Below are positions 53,351 through 63,801 of a stretch of 64,000 nucleotides of DNA, one piece after another (the stretch's first letter is position 1; every line of letters begins with the position of its first letter). Source of the DNA: Bicyclus anynana (taxonomy: Eukaryota > Arthropoda > Insecta > Lepidoptera > Nymphalidae); the NCBI RefSeq assembly GCF_947172395.1, contig NC_069087.1, positions 18,296,889 to 18,360,888 on the forward strand. Direction: 5' to 3'. The position numbers and the translations under genes were made by a program. Below the pieces are notes generated by a model, which worked only from the letters and a program-made list of their open reading frames with translations, had not been told where the DNA came from and made no database searches.

Positions 53351-55926
53351 AATGTGCATGCAAGGCAACGTTCTTTTATAGGTTGGCTTATGGTTTTCCA
53401 CTTAATATCTGATAGGCTTTATTAAAAAGAAACTTCTTGAACAGTGTAACAGTTCATAACAGTAAAAGTGTCATAATAAAACAATAATATAAAATAAATG
53501 TACATCAATACATTATAAAACAATGATATCAAATACATCAAGTCGGAATAATTAATGGTCCCAGTACACGGCGCGTTCTATTGCGGGTACAAAACCGCGG
53601 CGACTGTAGCCGTGAGAAAACGCCCTACCAATACACTCGTAATAATCAAACAAATCATACCCCTACACTCCACGGGTCGACCGTTAATAATAGCACCGCA
53701 TCGATTACCGCGTGACAAGTTAATCAGTTCGTCAGCGCCGCAGCGGGGCGGCAGTGGATAGTGTAATTAGAACTCTATCCACCTTATTACTACGGATGTT
53801 GCTTGTTATTATTGATACCAACGTAGTACGAAATGCAGGACTTTGGTGATTATCCAAGGAAATAGAAACACTTTGTTTTCATTAATATTTCAAACATCAT
53901 CATACTTTAATTACTTAATATCATTCCCGCTGATTTCAATACAAATATTTAAACTTCGATATTTTTTTAATTTTACTTCCCTGTCTGTTTGTTTTTAGCC
54001 ATAAAATAATATTTATGAAAATTCAAAACATTTGAGGTAGTGAATTACGAAACAAACAATAAGACTCCTTAAAAGTAACTGGAAGAGAATATATCCAACT
54101 CATACCTGAGTTGGATATATTGATTATATTATATAACTAATAACTTGATTACACTCAGGCAATTAATTATAACAGGAAAATGAATACGAATACCAATCGA
54201 GTGTAACCGTAAGTATAATTCAATAGCAATAAAAATCATCATCCACGCGCTACATCACAACAATAAAAAAAATTACAACATTTATCTCTACGACCATTCC
54301 GCTTCATTATCGATCATCAAACGTGAATAAGAATAAATGAAATCACAGCGAGCGACGCCATTCCGACTTTTTATAGACGCCATAAGCCCCCATAACATAT
54401 TGTATTAATATCTTAAACAAACTTCCCATACTCGAAGCGTATGTTAAACTTTAGTTTAAGTACATCGCATTCAACACGTGATTCTGTATAGAGAATGTCC
54501 CATAAAAAAACCCATAAAACGAGCCAAGGTGAAATAAACATGTCCAAACTGAAGAGGCGTTCGTTACCATAGTATGAATATAAAACGGTGGTTAAATGAC
54601 TTCTGCGTGGATTATGCGACTTGCGTGGGTGCGGGTCACTACAAATGAAGAAATCTTTTGCGACCCATTTACACTCGGCTGTAGATCGATGGCCGGGCGT
54701 TTATTTTGACATATTGTTATTCTGATTGTGTGTTGCTGTAACCTACTCAATAGTGAATCACTTCAGCGTCATTTGGAATTCGGATGAATGCCGAAGAACT
54801 TGTAGAACGCGATGCAAGCATTATCTCTAAATACGTTTCCTCCTTCCTGAATGACTTAGATCTAGGCTAAGATAGGCATTAGAAACAAGTGAGATTTATG
54901 GACCAAAAATTAAAACCCTAAAGAACCCAAAACCATACTTGTAATCTACGCTACATCCCGGTGAATAAAATTGACAAGTGCGTATTGAAAAAAAATTCAC
55001 AGACTCATATTATTAACAGATTAATAACTGAAACTGAAAATATGTATGTTATAGGTAAAATTTGGCTTCACAAAGCACAACCATTTTTACTTTTAATTAA
55101 ATTAGTTATTAATACAATCTATAACAATTTATCGACTGCATAAGAAGAAGAAATGTTTTATTGTACACAAAAATAAAATAATGAATAAAGGCATTTAAAA
55201 AAAATGAGTAACTATTTTTTGGAATTTCGATAGATTAATGAGCATTGTTTTGGAATTTATTTTATGCCTCTTTGATCAATTAGTTTAATTGCAAAGTACA
55301 GTATTTTTATATTAACTTTATAGACGTTTATGGACGTACCAGAGACATACTCGTATCATCATGTTATCTTAGTTAAAACAGAAAAAGTCGATGCGTTTTA
55401 AACGCGACAATCTGGAGTCAAGTGTAAATTGGCCTTAAAGTACCAAACATAGAAATGAAATACAACCAATAGTGACCTCTGAGATGTCAAATTTTTCTAT
55501 TATGTAAATTTCGACGATTTTAGTATAATGAGATTCTCGAAGAGTATTCTATTAAGACTGTCGCCCAACTTTATTAGAATTTTATTTCTGTACAACAAAA
55601 GTTAATATGAACAAAAGGTGTAATAAAATCATAGATTCAACAATAAATTAACATTTTTTGAACTGCGAGCAAAACATCATTCATAGTTTTGTCTAATATG
55701 GACTAGTGGTCATATCTTTGTCCTTATTAAGTAACGTTGATCAAAATTAAGTACTTATAAGAGCTATTAGAGAATATTGTTCATAAGAGTGTTATTATAC
55801 CGACTTTAGCAGCTATTATATTATATATGTTGAGTTAATGCTGTAGATTAAAAAAATCGGTTGACTTTATACTGGGTTTCTTCTCACACAAGAACTTATT
55901 ATTTAGCTTAGAATTAAATTAAAATT
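53351..55926. other. Unique DNA with one GC-rich block
   Basis: Block at 53550-53765 (68-codon frame, no domain) has CGCGGCGACTG, CATCGATTACCGCGTG and CAGCGCCGCAGCGG. GACGCCATAA occurs at 54376-54385. The remainder is AT-rich and without genes. Confidence 0.35.
54088..54121. repeat. Perfect 15-nt palindrome
   Basis: AATATATCCAACTCA (54088-54102) and its exact complement (54107-54121) around TACC. Confidence 0.9.
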
Positions 55927-55970
55927 AAAAGGGCACTTTTATTATATTAATATCATAAAAGTGCCCTTTT
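55927..55970. repeat. Perfect 16-nt palindrome
   Basis: AAAAGGGCACTTTTAT (55927-55942) pairs with 55955-55970 around 12 nt, followed by T-rich sequence. It looks like a bacterial terminator but in this eukaryotic context is simply a hairpin. Confidence 0.9.
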
Positions 55971-57039
55971 TTTGGAATTAATGACAAGAGTAAAATTATA
56001 AACATATTGTCTAACATAACAATTCAGAAAAGCTCAATTATATGTAAGTCTTACCAAACGACATTTTTCTTAATTTCCATCAATAAACACGAGTCAGAAT
56101 TTCTTACCTGCAAAAGAAATTTTTATTATTAATGACAATTGTTCTTCTTAAAATAAATAAAAAAAATATACCCAGAACAATTTTCATCAACCATCTGTCT
56201 ACAGTTTCCCATAAATACAGACGCTCATAATATGTGAAAAATATAACTCTATTTCGTCTGTCGGGTAATTGGGGTAAACTATCATAGTTTAGCACATTAG
56301 TGAAGCCTCTTTCAATAAATCCAATAACCAAAACACAAAAACGCTTAAACCATTTAACCCTTAACCCGATTTACGTCTAAACAATACACCCTCCAGAGCT
56401 AAGTACTTGCAGCACTCCACCTACCCTCGAGTATACAAAGTGATCCAGTGCAAACAGAACATCAGACGGACCACTCAACCCTTTCCAATCGACTCATCTA
56501 ACTCTAATCTACCCCCATCCACCCTGCCCACTCTAATTCGGGAAAAAATCCTTTCAATTCAATGAGACAAGAACCTATCAAAGACTAGGAGACGTGTTAA
56601 AACCTTATGCTGGCCTTTAATTAAAGCCCGGGGGGTGAGTCGGGGAGAATGTCCACATCCGTAACGGACGCTTCATTTCGGAGGGAAAAAAGAATCAGGT
56701 GCACTCTAAGGAGGGTGGAAGGGGGCGAGAGGGAGTACCTGCATGTTTCAAAATATACAAGTGGCATTTCTAATGAACGACGACGCACGGCGAAGGACGT
56801 GGTCAGATTGCAGTTCTTTTTTTTGAGGACGTGAACTTTTTAATTTGTAAGTAAAGTAGAAAGCTTTATTTTCTGTTTTGAAAATACAATTGAACAGGAA
56901 GGTAAGGTAAGCTCTTCTATATTACAGTTAATCGACATTGTTCGCGATCCAAAGATCTAATTCCTATTTAAATGTTCAGACTTAGATACTTTCAAGATTG
57001 CAGGTTGTAGAGATAGACAAATCGATAAAAAATGTAAAA
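55971..57039. other. Unique DNA, no gene seen
   Basis: AT-rich to 56350, then moderately GC-rich (56350-56800) with CCCGGGGGGTGAGTCGGGG (56627-56645) and GGAGGGTGGAAGGGGGCG. No domain in the short frames. Confidence 0.35.
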
Positions 57040-57104
57040 TTTGTTTTCTGTTATTTTCATATTTGTTTTCTGTTATATAATTTATAATTTTTGTTTTCTG
57101 TTAT
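57040..57104 (+). repeat. Three-copy short repeat
   Basis: TTTGTTTTCTGTTAT occurs three times at spacings of 22 and 28 bp. Confidence 0.9.
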
Positions 57105-57162
57105 TTTACGAAATATTTATTTCAACACTACTTTTTATTTATCATCACAAGTTTATTCAGTA

Positions 57163-57395
57163 CTAGCAAACGCCTGCGACTTCGTCCGCGTGTAATTCTG
57201 TTATTCACAAATCCCGTGGGAGCTATGGATTTTCCGGGATGAAAAGTCTCCTATGTGTTGATCCAAAGTAAAATCTATTTCCATTCTAAATTTCAGCCAA
57301 ATCGCTTCAGTAGCCGCAACGTAAAAGAGGAACAAACATACTTACACATTTTCACACTTCACACACACAAACTTTCGCCTATAAAATATTAGTGT
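57163..57395 (-). mobile_element. LEP1-like Helitron, short copy
   Basis: Reversed element: CTAGCAAACGCCTGCGACTTCG, AAATCCCGTGGGAGCTATGG, CAAATCGCTTCAGTAGC, AACTTTCGCCTATAAAATATT. Same size class as 31660-31890. Confidence 0.8.
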
Positions 57396-57944
57396 GAAGT
57401 GTGATGTGATAGTGTGATACTCAATGATTGTAGATAAACAATATGAATTGTCATTTTAAGGATACATTAAGATGGATACACACTGCACAACGAAAATGAA
57501 ATGTGTACACTCGTGCAAATAAAGTAGGTGCGAAGCGACAAGACACATTCGCCGGCGGTTGTCATCGTCTTGTTTGCTTCCACTCGCTGAATTGTTAATG
57601 TGGAGGGGAGGGACTTCGTTTTGCTATCGAATAGATTATTGCCGACGGGTGCTAATGGGATTCTGTATATTTAATCAAACTGGACCTTGTCTTTTGACGG
57701 GAGTCTTTTTACTGCGAAGGGTCTCGTTTCAAACGGTGTGTCTTTGTCTGTCTGTTTGTACTTTTTATTTTGATGACAAATTAGCTTTCGGCTGTGATGT
57801 TGAATTACCGGAGTATCTATAGGTAGATGTTTCTATTTATTTACAGTATACACAAGCTGTTTATTTTGTTTTTATGTTTTTCTTAATATGGATGTATGCC
57901 TGAAATAAATGATTTGTTTTTTTTTTTTAATTTTTTTTAAGACC
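57396..57944. other. Unique DNA, no gene seen
   Basis: An 87-codon frame at 57559-57822 is Cys/Leu/Phe-rich and shows no known domain or clear splice context. AT-rich with a poly-T at 57920. Confidence 0.35.
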
Positions 57945-57995
57945 GTAGTGTTTGGAGAAGAGGTCCTTGCAAGAGGTTCACGACGGACGTCCATC
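57945..57995 (+). mobile_element. Decayed RTE 3' end
   Basis: GTCCTTGCAAGAGGTTCACG and GGACGTCCATCG match the RTE end motif with several mutations; no (ATG)n tail. Confidence 0.45.
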
Positions 57996-58879
57996 GCTTT
58001 AACTTAAAATATCACCACTACACACTGTCATAATTTTCACACTTTTAATGCGAAGAAATTGTCAATTGATTGATTTTTTTATGTTTACCTATATTTATTA
58101 TATATTTATCATAGGTGTGTATGTAGTAGTTTAATAGAGACTTTTCTAGACTGGTGCGTCATTTCCTAAACTGGATCTACACTTCCAACTACACTCTACA
58201 AGCACTTTCAAAAAGTCAGGTTATATTTTTATTAGACAATGATAGTAGGTAAATAGTCGAAACTTTAAAATTACGAGAGATCCAAAGGCGCTTTTATCCG
58301 AGAAGAGCCCACAACAACCTAAGCCAGGTTTTTCTTTTCTAGTTTATCACCATTTACCAATAGGTAGGTATTATTTAAGATTTTGGTTAAGCAGGTGTGT
58401 AAAAAAGCATATTATTTATTATAGTTTATGTGTCGTTCCGCTAGTTCAGTATAAACAAAACAGAAGCATGTGCTGAGCAATAAACAGCGATGTGCTCTCG
58501 GCCTTACGTCACGCCTCCGCGTAACTGACCTACGCCACGGGTCAATGGCCTCCGATTCTTTGCTAACACAATTATTGTGACGGATTTTGACACAAAAAAT
58601 GAAAAAAACTATTTGAAGGCTTTATCACTATCATCAGAGCTAAATGTCCTACAGGATTTCTCGGCAAAGGGTAGGTATTTAGATCTTACACCCACGACGC
58701 TGTTTTAAAGCAAATAGTTGGGCTCTTATGACTATTTTTTATAATCAGGAAAGGACAACATAACACATTACTTGATGGAGCTTTAAGTGAGCTTAATCGT
58801 TTGCTTATAATAACAAAAATATAAATTTCATAGATTGCTTTACTTTTTCTTTACTAAATAAAAATAAAAAACATATTAC
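57996..58879. other. Unique DNA, no gene seen
   Basis: AT-rich. A weak family-E-like stretch (TTACACCCACGACGCTG) lies at 58686-58702. No coding signal. Confidence 0.35.
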
Positions 58880-59130
58880 TCCCTTTATCTCCATTAAATC
58901 GGCTCGTCGCTCCTTCGCGAGCGAATCTTATCGATATTAAAACCGCCATCTATCGTTTATTAGCAATAATTCCTTAACGTAATTACCGGCGGCGCGGATA
59001 ATTGCATTCGATACCGCCACACCTTAACTGGACACTTGAGTGTTGCTGCTTAAACTGTTTAAGAGTTAAGACGGGATCCGCTGCCGATGAGTGCGATCGT
59101 GGACGACGCCTGGATCGTTCGCTAGTGGCT
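58880..59130. other. GC-richer unique block
   Basis: Includes TCGCTCCTTCGCGAGCGA (palindromic, 58909-58926), ACCGCCATCTATCG and TACCGGCGGCGCGG with homeodomain-like TTATTAGCAATAATT. Candidate conserved non-coding element. Confidence 0.35.
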
Positions 59131-59214
59131 AATTCAATTGCTTTGCGAATATGTGCAAAGTTAAGATGAAAGGTTTCTGTGTATGATCCATAATGATGGC
59201 ATTATCAGACAATT

Positions 59215-59312
59215 TAAACGGCACACTACAAGGCCAAGTCTCCCTCTGCATAGAGGAGGGAATATAGAGTTTAGACCCACCACGTTGATCCAATGCAGGT
59301 TGGCGGTGATTA
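59215..59312. mobile_element. Dispersed repeat fragment, family E
   Basis: AAGGCCAAGTCTCCCTC, TAGACCCACCACGTTG and CCAATGCAGGTTGGCGG match the family pattern. A 66-codon minus-strand frame across it is spurious. Confidence 0.55.
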
Positions 59313-59590
59313 TGTTTCTTTAAAGACAACTATCAGGTCTATTGAGAGTGGTCGATAGTGGTCTATCATTAGATAGTGATAGGGACCGACGGATTAACAT
59401 GTTTTTATTGAAGTCTTAATTTTCACTTTTTAATTTAATTTAATTCTTAATTCACAAGATTTCGTATTAATTATTTATTTAATGCTAACTTATCAAAATT
59501 GAGATTATATATGTTAACATGCCCACCAATGGCTACAACACTTTCGTGGATATCATAGAGTAAGTACATAATGAATATTGCTCTGCAGGT

Positions 59591-59755
59591 CAATTTACCG
59601 TCTTTGACGTATGCTAGTTGACATAATACGAAATTGAGATTCTACGTATAATATCAACCGGTGCCTGCTAGTGGATCTATCATACAGTAGGTAGATGACA
59701 TTTCTCAATTAATTTGATATTAGTTTTAATAGGTTGATAATAAAGACGGAAATAG
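59591..59755 (+). mobile_element. TIR element family F, best copy
   Basis: Inner ends ACCGTCTTTGA (59597) and the complement of TTCCGTCTTTATTATC (59747 region) form inverted repeats. Interior shares GTATGCTAGTTGACAT and CGGTGCCT with 24645-24800; the right end matches 27241-27312. Further family-like TTAGTGAATAGGCC sequence lies at 59872-59885. Confidence 0.65.
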
Positions 59756-60175
59756 TGAATAGCTGACGACATTGTGATTTTCGTTTCGCTTTACAGAATA
59801 CGAAAAATGCGGTTGTTATGTTATTGATTTGATGTTAATTATATTAGGTGGCTAACATATTATTTCAAAATTAGTGAATAGGCCGGCAGGACCAATCAAA
59901 TAGAAGCTAGTCACATAAGTGCATTACGGGGGTGGGTATCACTACCTACGTAGAAGCTTTCCCACTTCAATGTCAATGTCCATTTCAGAAGTAACAGTAC
60001 AGAAGCACGTCGCTATAAATTGCTCGCGTGTGCTCATAAGTATGTCGATTTTACGACTGAGATAAAACGCAGGATTCAGTTAATTAATACATTGGCTCCG
60101 CCTACACTGCCCTTCAAACCTTATAAGTAGGTAACCAGCTGACAGAAGTAAAATAATGAAAATATTGTTATTCGT
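59756..60175. other. Unique DNA, no gene seen
   Basis: Includes the possible distal end of element F near 59826-59888. Otherwise unremarkable. Confidence 0.35.
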
Positions 60176-60531
60176 ACTATCTATATTATAAATGCGAAAG
60201 TAAGTCTGTCTGTTACCTTTTCACGACTAAACGGCTAAACCGATGAAGATGAATTTTGGTATAATGGTAAATGGACTTTGGAGCAAAACATAGGGTACCT
60301 TTATCCTAAAATAAAAATAGTAGGAGGGAAAATATGGGATCAAAGTTTGTATGGAAAGTCCTTTATTTTTAGAGTTACAGTTCTAATAAAATTTTCATAA
60401 ATCATAAAAAAAACTATGAAATATATATAATGTGATTCAAGAATTTTAAAAATTCAACCCTTAAAGTGGTGAAATAGGGGTTGAAAATTTACATTGATTT
60501 TCACGCGGACGAATTCGCGGGCTTCCGTTAG
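60176..60531 (+). mobile_element. LEP1-like Helitron
   Basis: TATTATAAATGCGAAAG head, GGCTAAACCGATGAAGATG, AAAGTGGTGAAATAGGGG and the end TCACGCGGACGAATTCGCGG with CCGTTAG before T (mutated CTAG). No coding capacity. Confidence 0.8.
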
Positions 60532-61809
60532 TTTTATTCTGTTTCTATTTATTTCTTAAACGATTTTATGACTAACAGACATAGCGAAAGTTTCTTGATG
60601 TGTTGGTCGAAGCTTTAAGTTGTAGAGCGATAGCCTATTAAGGGCAGATTTTCGTGGTTTTTATAGAAAAACTTTCAGCTTCTTAAACCATTACGACTGC
60701 TGGTTGTATTAACATTTCACATAGCGATAATCTCGTTTTTTTGGCTATTTTTTCAAGTTTTTAGTCTTTATTAGTAGATTACCTAAACAGGGTAATCACT
60801 GTACCTACTGGTCGCGCTACGGGTTAGCAAGGCATTCCATCATTAGTGTATTCTCGTAGTATGCGACAAACTTCGTCCGCTATATACATATATAGTCCGC
60901 TATGAAGTTGCAACGCTTCAAACTATGCAGATATCATAATATACCATTGGGATATGTTTTCGTACACTGCCATACGCCTCATGTTCAGAGCGAAGTTTGA
61001 CATTGACATAGAGCAAGTCTTTAAGACATACTGTACCGAGTATGACAAATGTTTACAGAGAGCAAACAAATAAATACACACACTTCACCGACACTAGGAC
61101 CACAGGACTGTTTGAGTGGAATTTATTATTTTTTAATTTACAAGCCAAGGAATGTCCCCACAAGTGCAAAACAGCAAATTGAAATATACGGCGCACGGCC
61201 AAGTTAACATCAAGTTTATTGCAGAAAAACTGTCACACTGCGCCCGCGCAGAGTGGGCGGGAGTGCATAAACATGCTGCCGTCTTTCTCACACGTACGAC
61301 TCAACTATAATCTCGTCTCCCTCGTGCACACAATGTAAATGATGAGGGCTTATTTATTATCCACGGGTGTATTATCGTTTTCCAACTACTGAGAAATGTG
61401 ACGTGAGTCGCGGGAACACCATTGGACGGACAGCAATAAGTTTTTATTGCGCGGCTGAGGACTTTGTTAGGGCTATTGGCTGAATGGGGATAGTCTACGC
61501 GTGACTGAATGTTATGTTGTGAAAAAACTTACGAGTGTATCTTTGTTGGATACCTCGCTTGTTAGCGGATTTGTGGCTCGCTTGTTGATTGTCGACGAGT
61601 TGTTGGATGTTCAATGACTTACAGGATAGCCGTGGGACGGTTGTCTTTCTCAACTTTATCTAAATGTCCTTGTGTGTTATATTACTTTACTATAGTTATA
61701 GACAAATCTAATACCGTGAAACTAACAATTCTTGTACATATGTATAATAATACTTATATAATCCGAATCTCGGAAATTTTCATGAAATTTAGTATGCAGG
61801 TTTCTTGTG
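60532..61809. other. Unique DNA with a GC-richer block
   Basis: Block at about 61180-61400 has GCGCCCGCGCAGAGTGGGCG and CACACGTACGACTC. The 82-codon frame starting at 61614 is partly SINE-B. No gene seen. Confidence 0.35.
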
Positions 61810-61882
61810 CGATAAATAGATCCCTAAGGAGTGTGGATTTAATCCTACTCATAACAAGTTAGGTCGCTTCCATCTTAGATTG
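61810..61882 (+). mobile_element. SINE-B 3' fragment
   Basis: CCCTAAGGAGTGTGGATTT, CATAACAAGTTAGGTCGC and CCATCTTAGATTG match the late body of SINE-B. Ends where the next SINE-B piece begins. Confidence 0.65.
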
Positions 61883-61895
61883 TGGTCATGTATGT

Positions 61896-62130
61896 CATGG
61901 TTTTCTTAATTGGTCCAGGTCTGGCTGGTGGGAGGCTTCGGCCGTGGCTAGTTACCACCCTACCAACAAAGACGCCAAGCGATTTAACATTCCGGTACGA
62001 TGTCGTGCAGATACGAAAGGCGTGTGGATTTCCTTCCTCCTCCTAACAAGTTAGCCCGCTTCCATCTTAGATTGCAATATCACTTACCATCAGGTGAGAT
62101 TAATAATTATGTAAAGAATAAAAAAAAATC
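61896..62130 (+). mobile_element. SINE-B, head missing
   Basis: Begins at GGTTTTCTTAATTGGTCCAG, runs through GGAGGCTTCGGCCGTGGC, CGGTACGATGTCGTGC and CACTTACCATCAGGTGAG to a poly(A) end. The tRNA-like region is absent. Confidence 0.8.
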
Positions 62131-62225
62131 CGACTGTAATACCTGTCAGTGACAATTCGTTCGATCGCAGTAAAGCAATGCACTGTATTTTAAAGAACTG
62201 ACGCTGGATCGTTTTTCGAAGGCCT

Positions 62226-62521
62226 ATTTATGATTTAGAGACGTGATAGCCCAGTGGATATGACCTCTGCCTCCGATTACGGAGGGCGTGGGTTCTAATC
62301 CGGTCCGAGGCATGCACCACCAACTTTTCAGTTGTGTGCATTTTTAGAAATTAAATATCACGTGTCTCAAACGGTGAAGGAAAAACATCGTGAGGAAACC
62401 TGCACAGCGGAGAATTTTTTTAATTCTCTGCGTGTGTGAAGTCTGCCAATCCGCATTGGGCCAGCGTGGTTGATTAATGGCCTAACCCCTCTCATAATGA
62501 TGATAATGATGATTTATGATT
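62226..62521 (+). mobile_element. SINE-A, 3'-shortened, 10-bp target duplication
   Basis: ATTTATGATT at 62226-62235 and 62512-62521 bounds a copy with the A-box head GTGATAGCCCAGTGG, a mutated B box (GGGTTCTAATCC) and the body up to CCTAACCCCTCTCAT, after which the final 50 bp are replaced directly by the (ATG/ATA)n tail. Confidence 0.85.
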
Positions 62522-62527
62522 ATTTAG

Positions 62528-62779
62528 ATTTTATGTTTTATCTTACTTCATTACGGATGTAAAGTGAGCGATGCAGAACTCATCCCGCATTTTATAATAG
62601 AAATTCACAGCGAAAGAAAAACAAAGGCCGCAAAGAGCAGCGACGTTGATCAGCGATTCATTTTCGCGTCAGCGGCTCACAAAGAGGCAGTGTCGAAGAC
62701 AATGGCGCCGCGCCCGCCGCCGCTTATGGTCTACGAGCCTGCACCAACCAGACCTACCCCATTTGATGTAGGCTGAAGT
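62528..62779 (+). other. Weak candidate exon-like open stretch
   Basis: A frame stays open from after a stop at 62525-62527 to a TGA at 62774-62776. It has no ATG near its start; the first good ATG is 62702 in ACAATGGCG, giving a 25-residue Pro-rich piece. It is GC-richer than the surroundings. It could be an exon with unseen splice sites, but no domain is recognised and a non-coding island is at least as likely. Confidence 0.2.
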
Positions 62780-63394
62780 TTAACAATGTTTTATGTTGCT
62801 TGCGCTTGACGGTTTGAATAATAAAACAAAAGAAATAAAGATTTCGAATCGACAACATATATCCGCAAAATTCGGATTGTTGAGTATTTGGTTAAATTCT
62901 AATAACGCTGACACACAAATTGCAGACGCCATAATAAAATTAAATTAGCCACTCAAACCATTGACCTCTTATAATAAAAGGACGCACAATCATGTAGAAA
63001 ATTTCACTTAAAAACTGGCCAATTTTGCTTTGACAGTTTTAGAATTATTGGTAAAGCAAATTAAACGTAAAGGCCTTTAAATATAGTCCAATATTGAATA
63101 AAATCCCAAATTCAGACCATATTTAACCTGAAGGATTAAGTTTGAGGTTGAATTTGCAAATGCTACTAATTGAATTGAGTGCCAAGAAGTTGTGTTTGGC
63201 ACTCATTGAGAGTGACGTTTTTTTTGTTCGCTGATTGTGCATCCACTTTTTAATAGGAGATCGGTGACTCAAATTAAACGTCTCTGACAGCGAGCGGATG
63301 ATATCTTGAGTATTTAACTCAGATCAATTACATATGGACTTGTACATTAATAATTTTGCACAAATAGTATGCAATATGTCAATTCTTACATAAT
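62780..63394. other. AT-rich unique DNA, no gene seen
   Basis: GACGCCATAA occurs at 62926-62935. A short palindromic GTGCCAAGAAGTTGTGTTTGGCAC lies near 63180. No coding signal. Confidence 0.4.
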
Positions 63395-63762
63395 ATAATA
63401 AAAATTTTAATAAAAAAAATACAACCGACTTCAAAACCTAAAAACGTACCCACTAAACTAAAAAGCGAAAAATAACATCATAATATGTTCTACCTGCTGA
63501 TCAGTATGAAGGCGGTGCTAAGCCGGTGATGTATTAATTCAAGCCATGTGAGCATATCTTATAGATTTAGATTTTGCAGACAATGTTGTTTCATGTGGTC
63601 CTTTCAGAAATGGCTTAAATTAAGACAACACCGGCTAAGCACCGACTTCATACTGATCAGCAGGTAGAACATATTATGATGTTATTTTTCGCTTTTTAGT
63701 TTAGTGGGTACGTTTTTAGGTTTTGAAGTCGGTTGTATTTTTTTTATTAAAATTTTTATTAT
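63395..63762. mobile_element. Large inverted repeat built from two MITE left ends
   Basis: Arms 63395-63547 and 63610-63762 are 153 bp each and differ at only about five places, all in the inner third; the loop is 62 bp. Each arm holds AACCGACTTCAAAACC, AAACTAAAAAGCGAAAAATA and ACATCATAATATG, the left end of the AACCGACTT MITE family seen at 48478. So this element is a head-to-head fusion of two left ends, not a normal MITE. Confidence 0.85.
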
Positions 63763-63801
63763 TTTTCAATTTTTAGTGTAAAATTTCATCTCAAACGAAT
63801 A

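Noticed and set aside
55927..55975. Hairpin followed by T-run, like a rho-independent terminator
   Set aside because: The genome is insect, with no bacterial operons; it is one of several simple palindromes.
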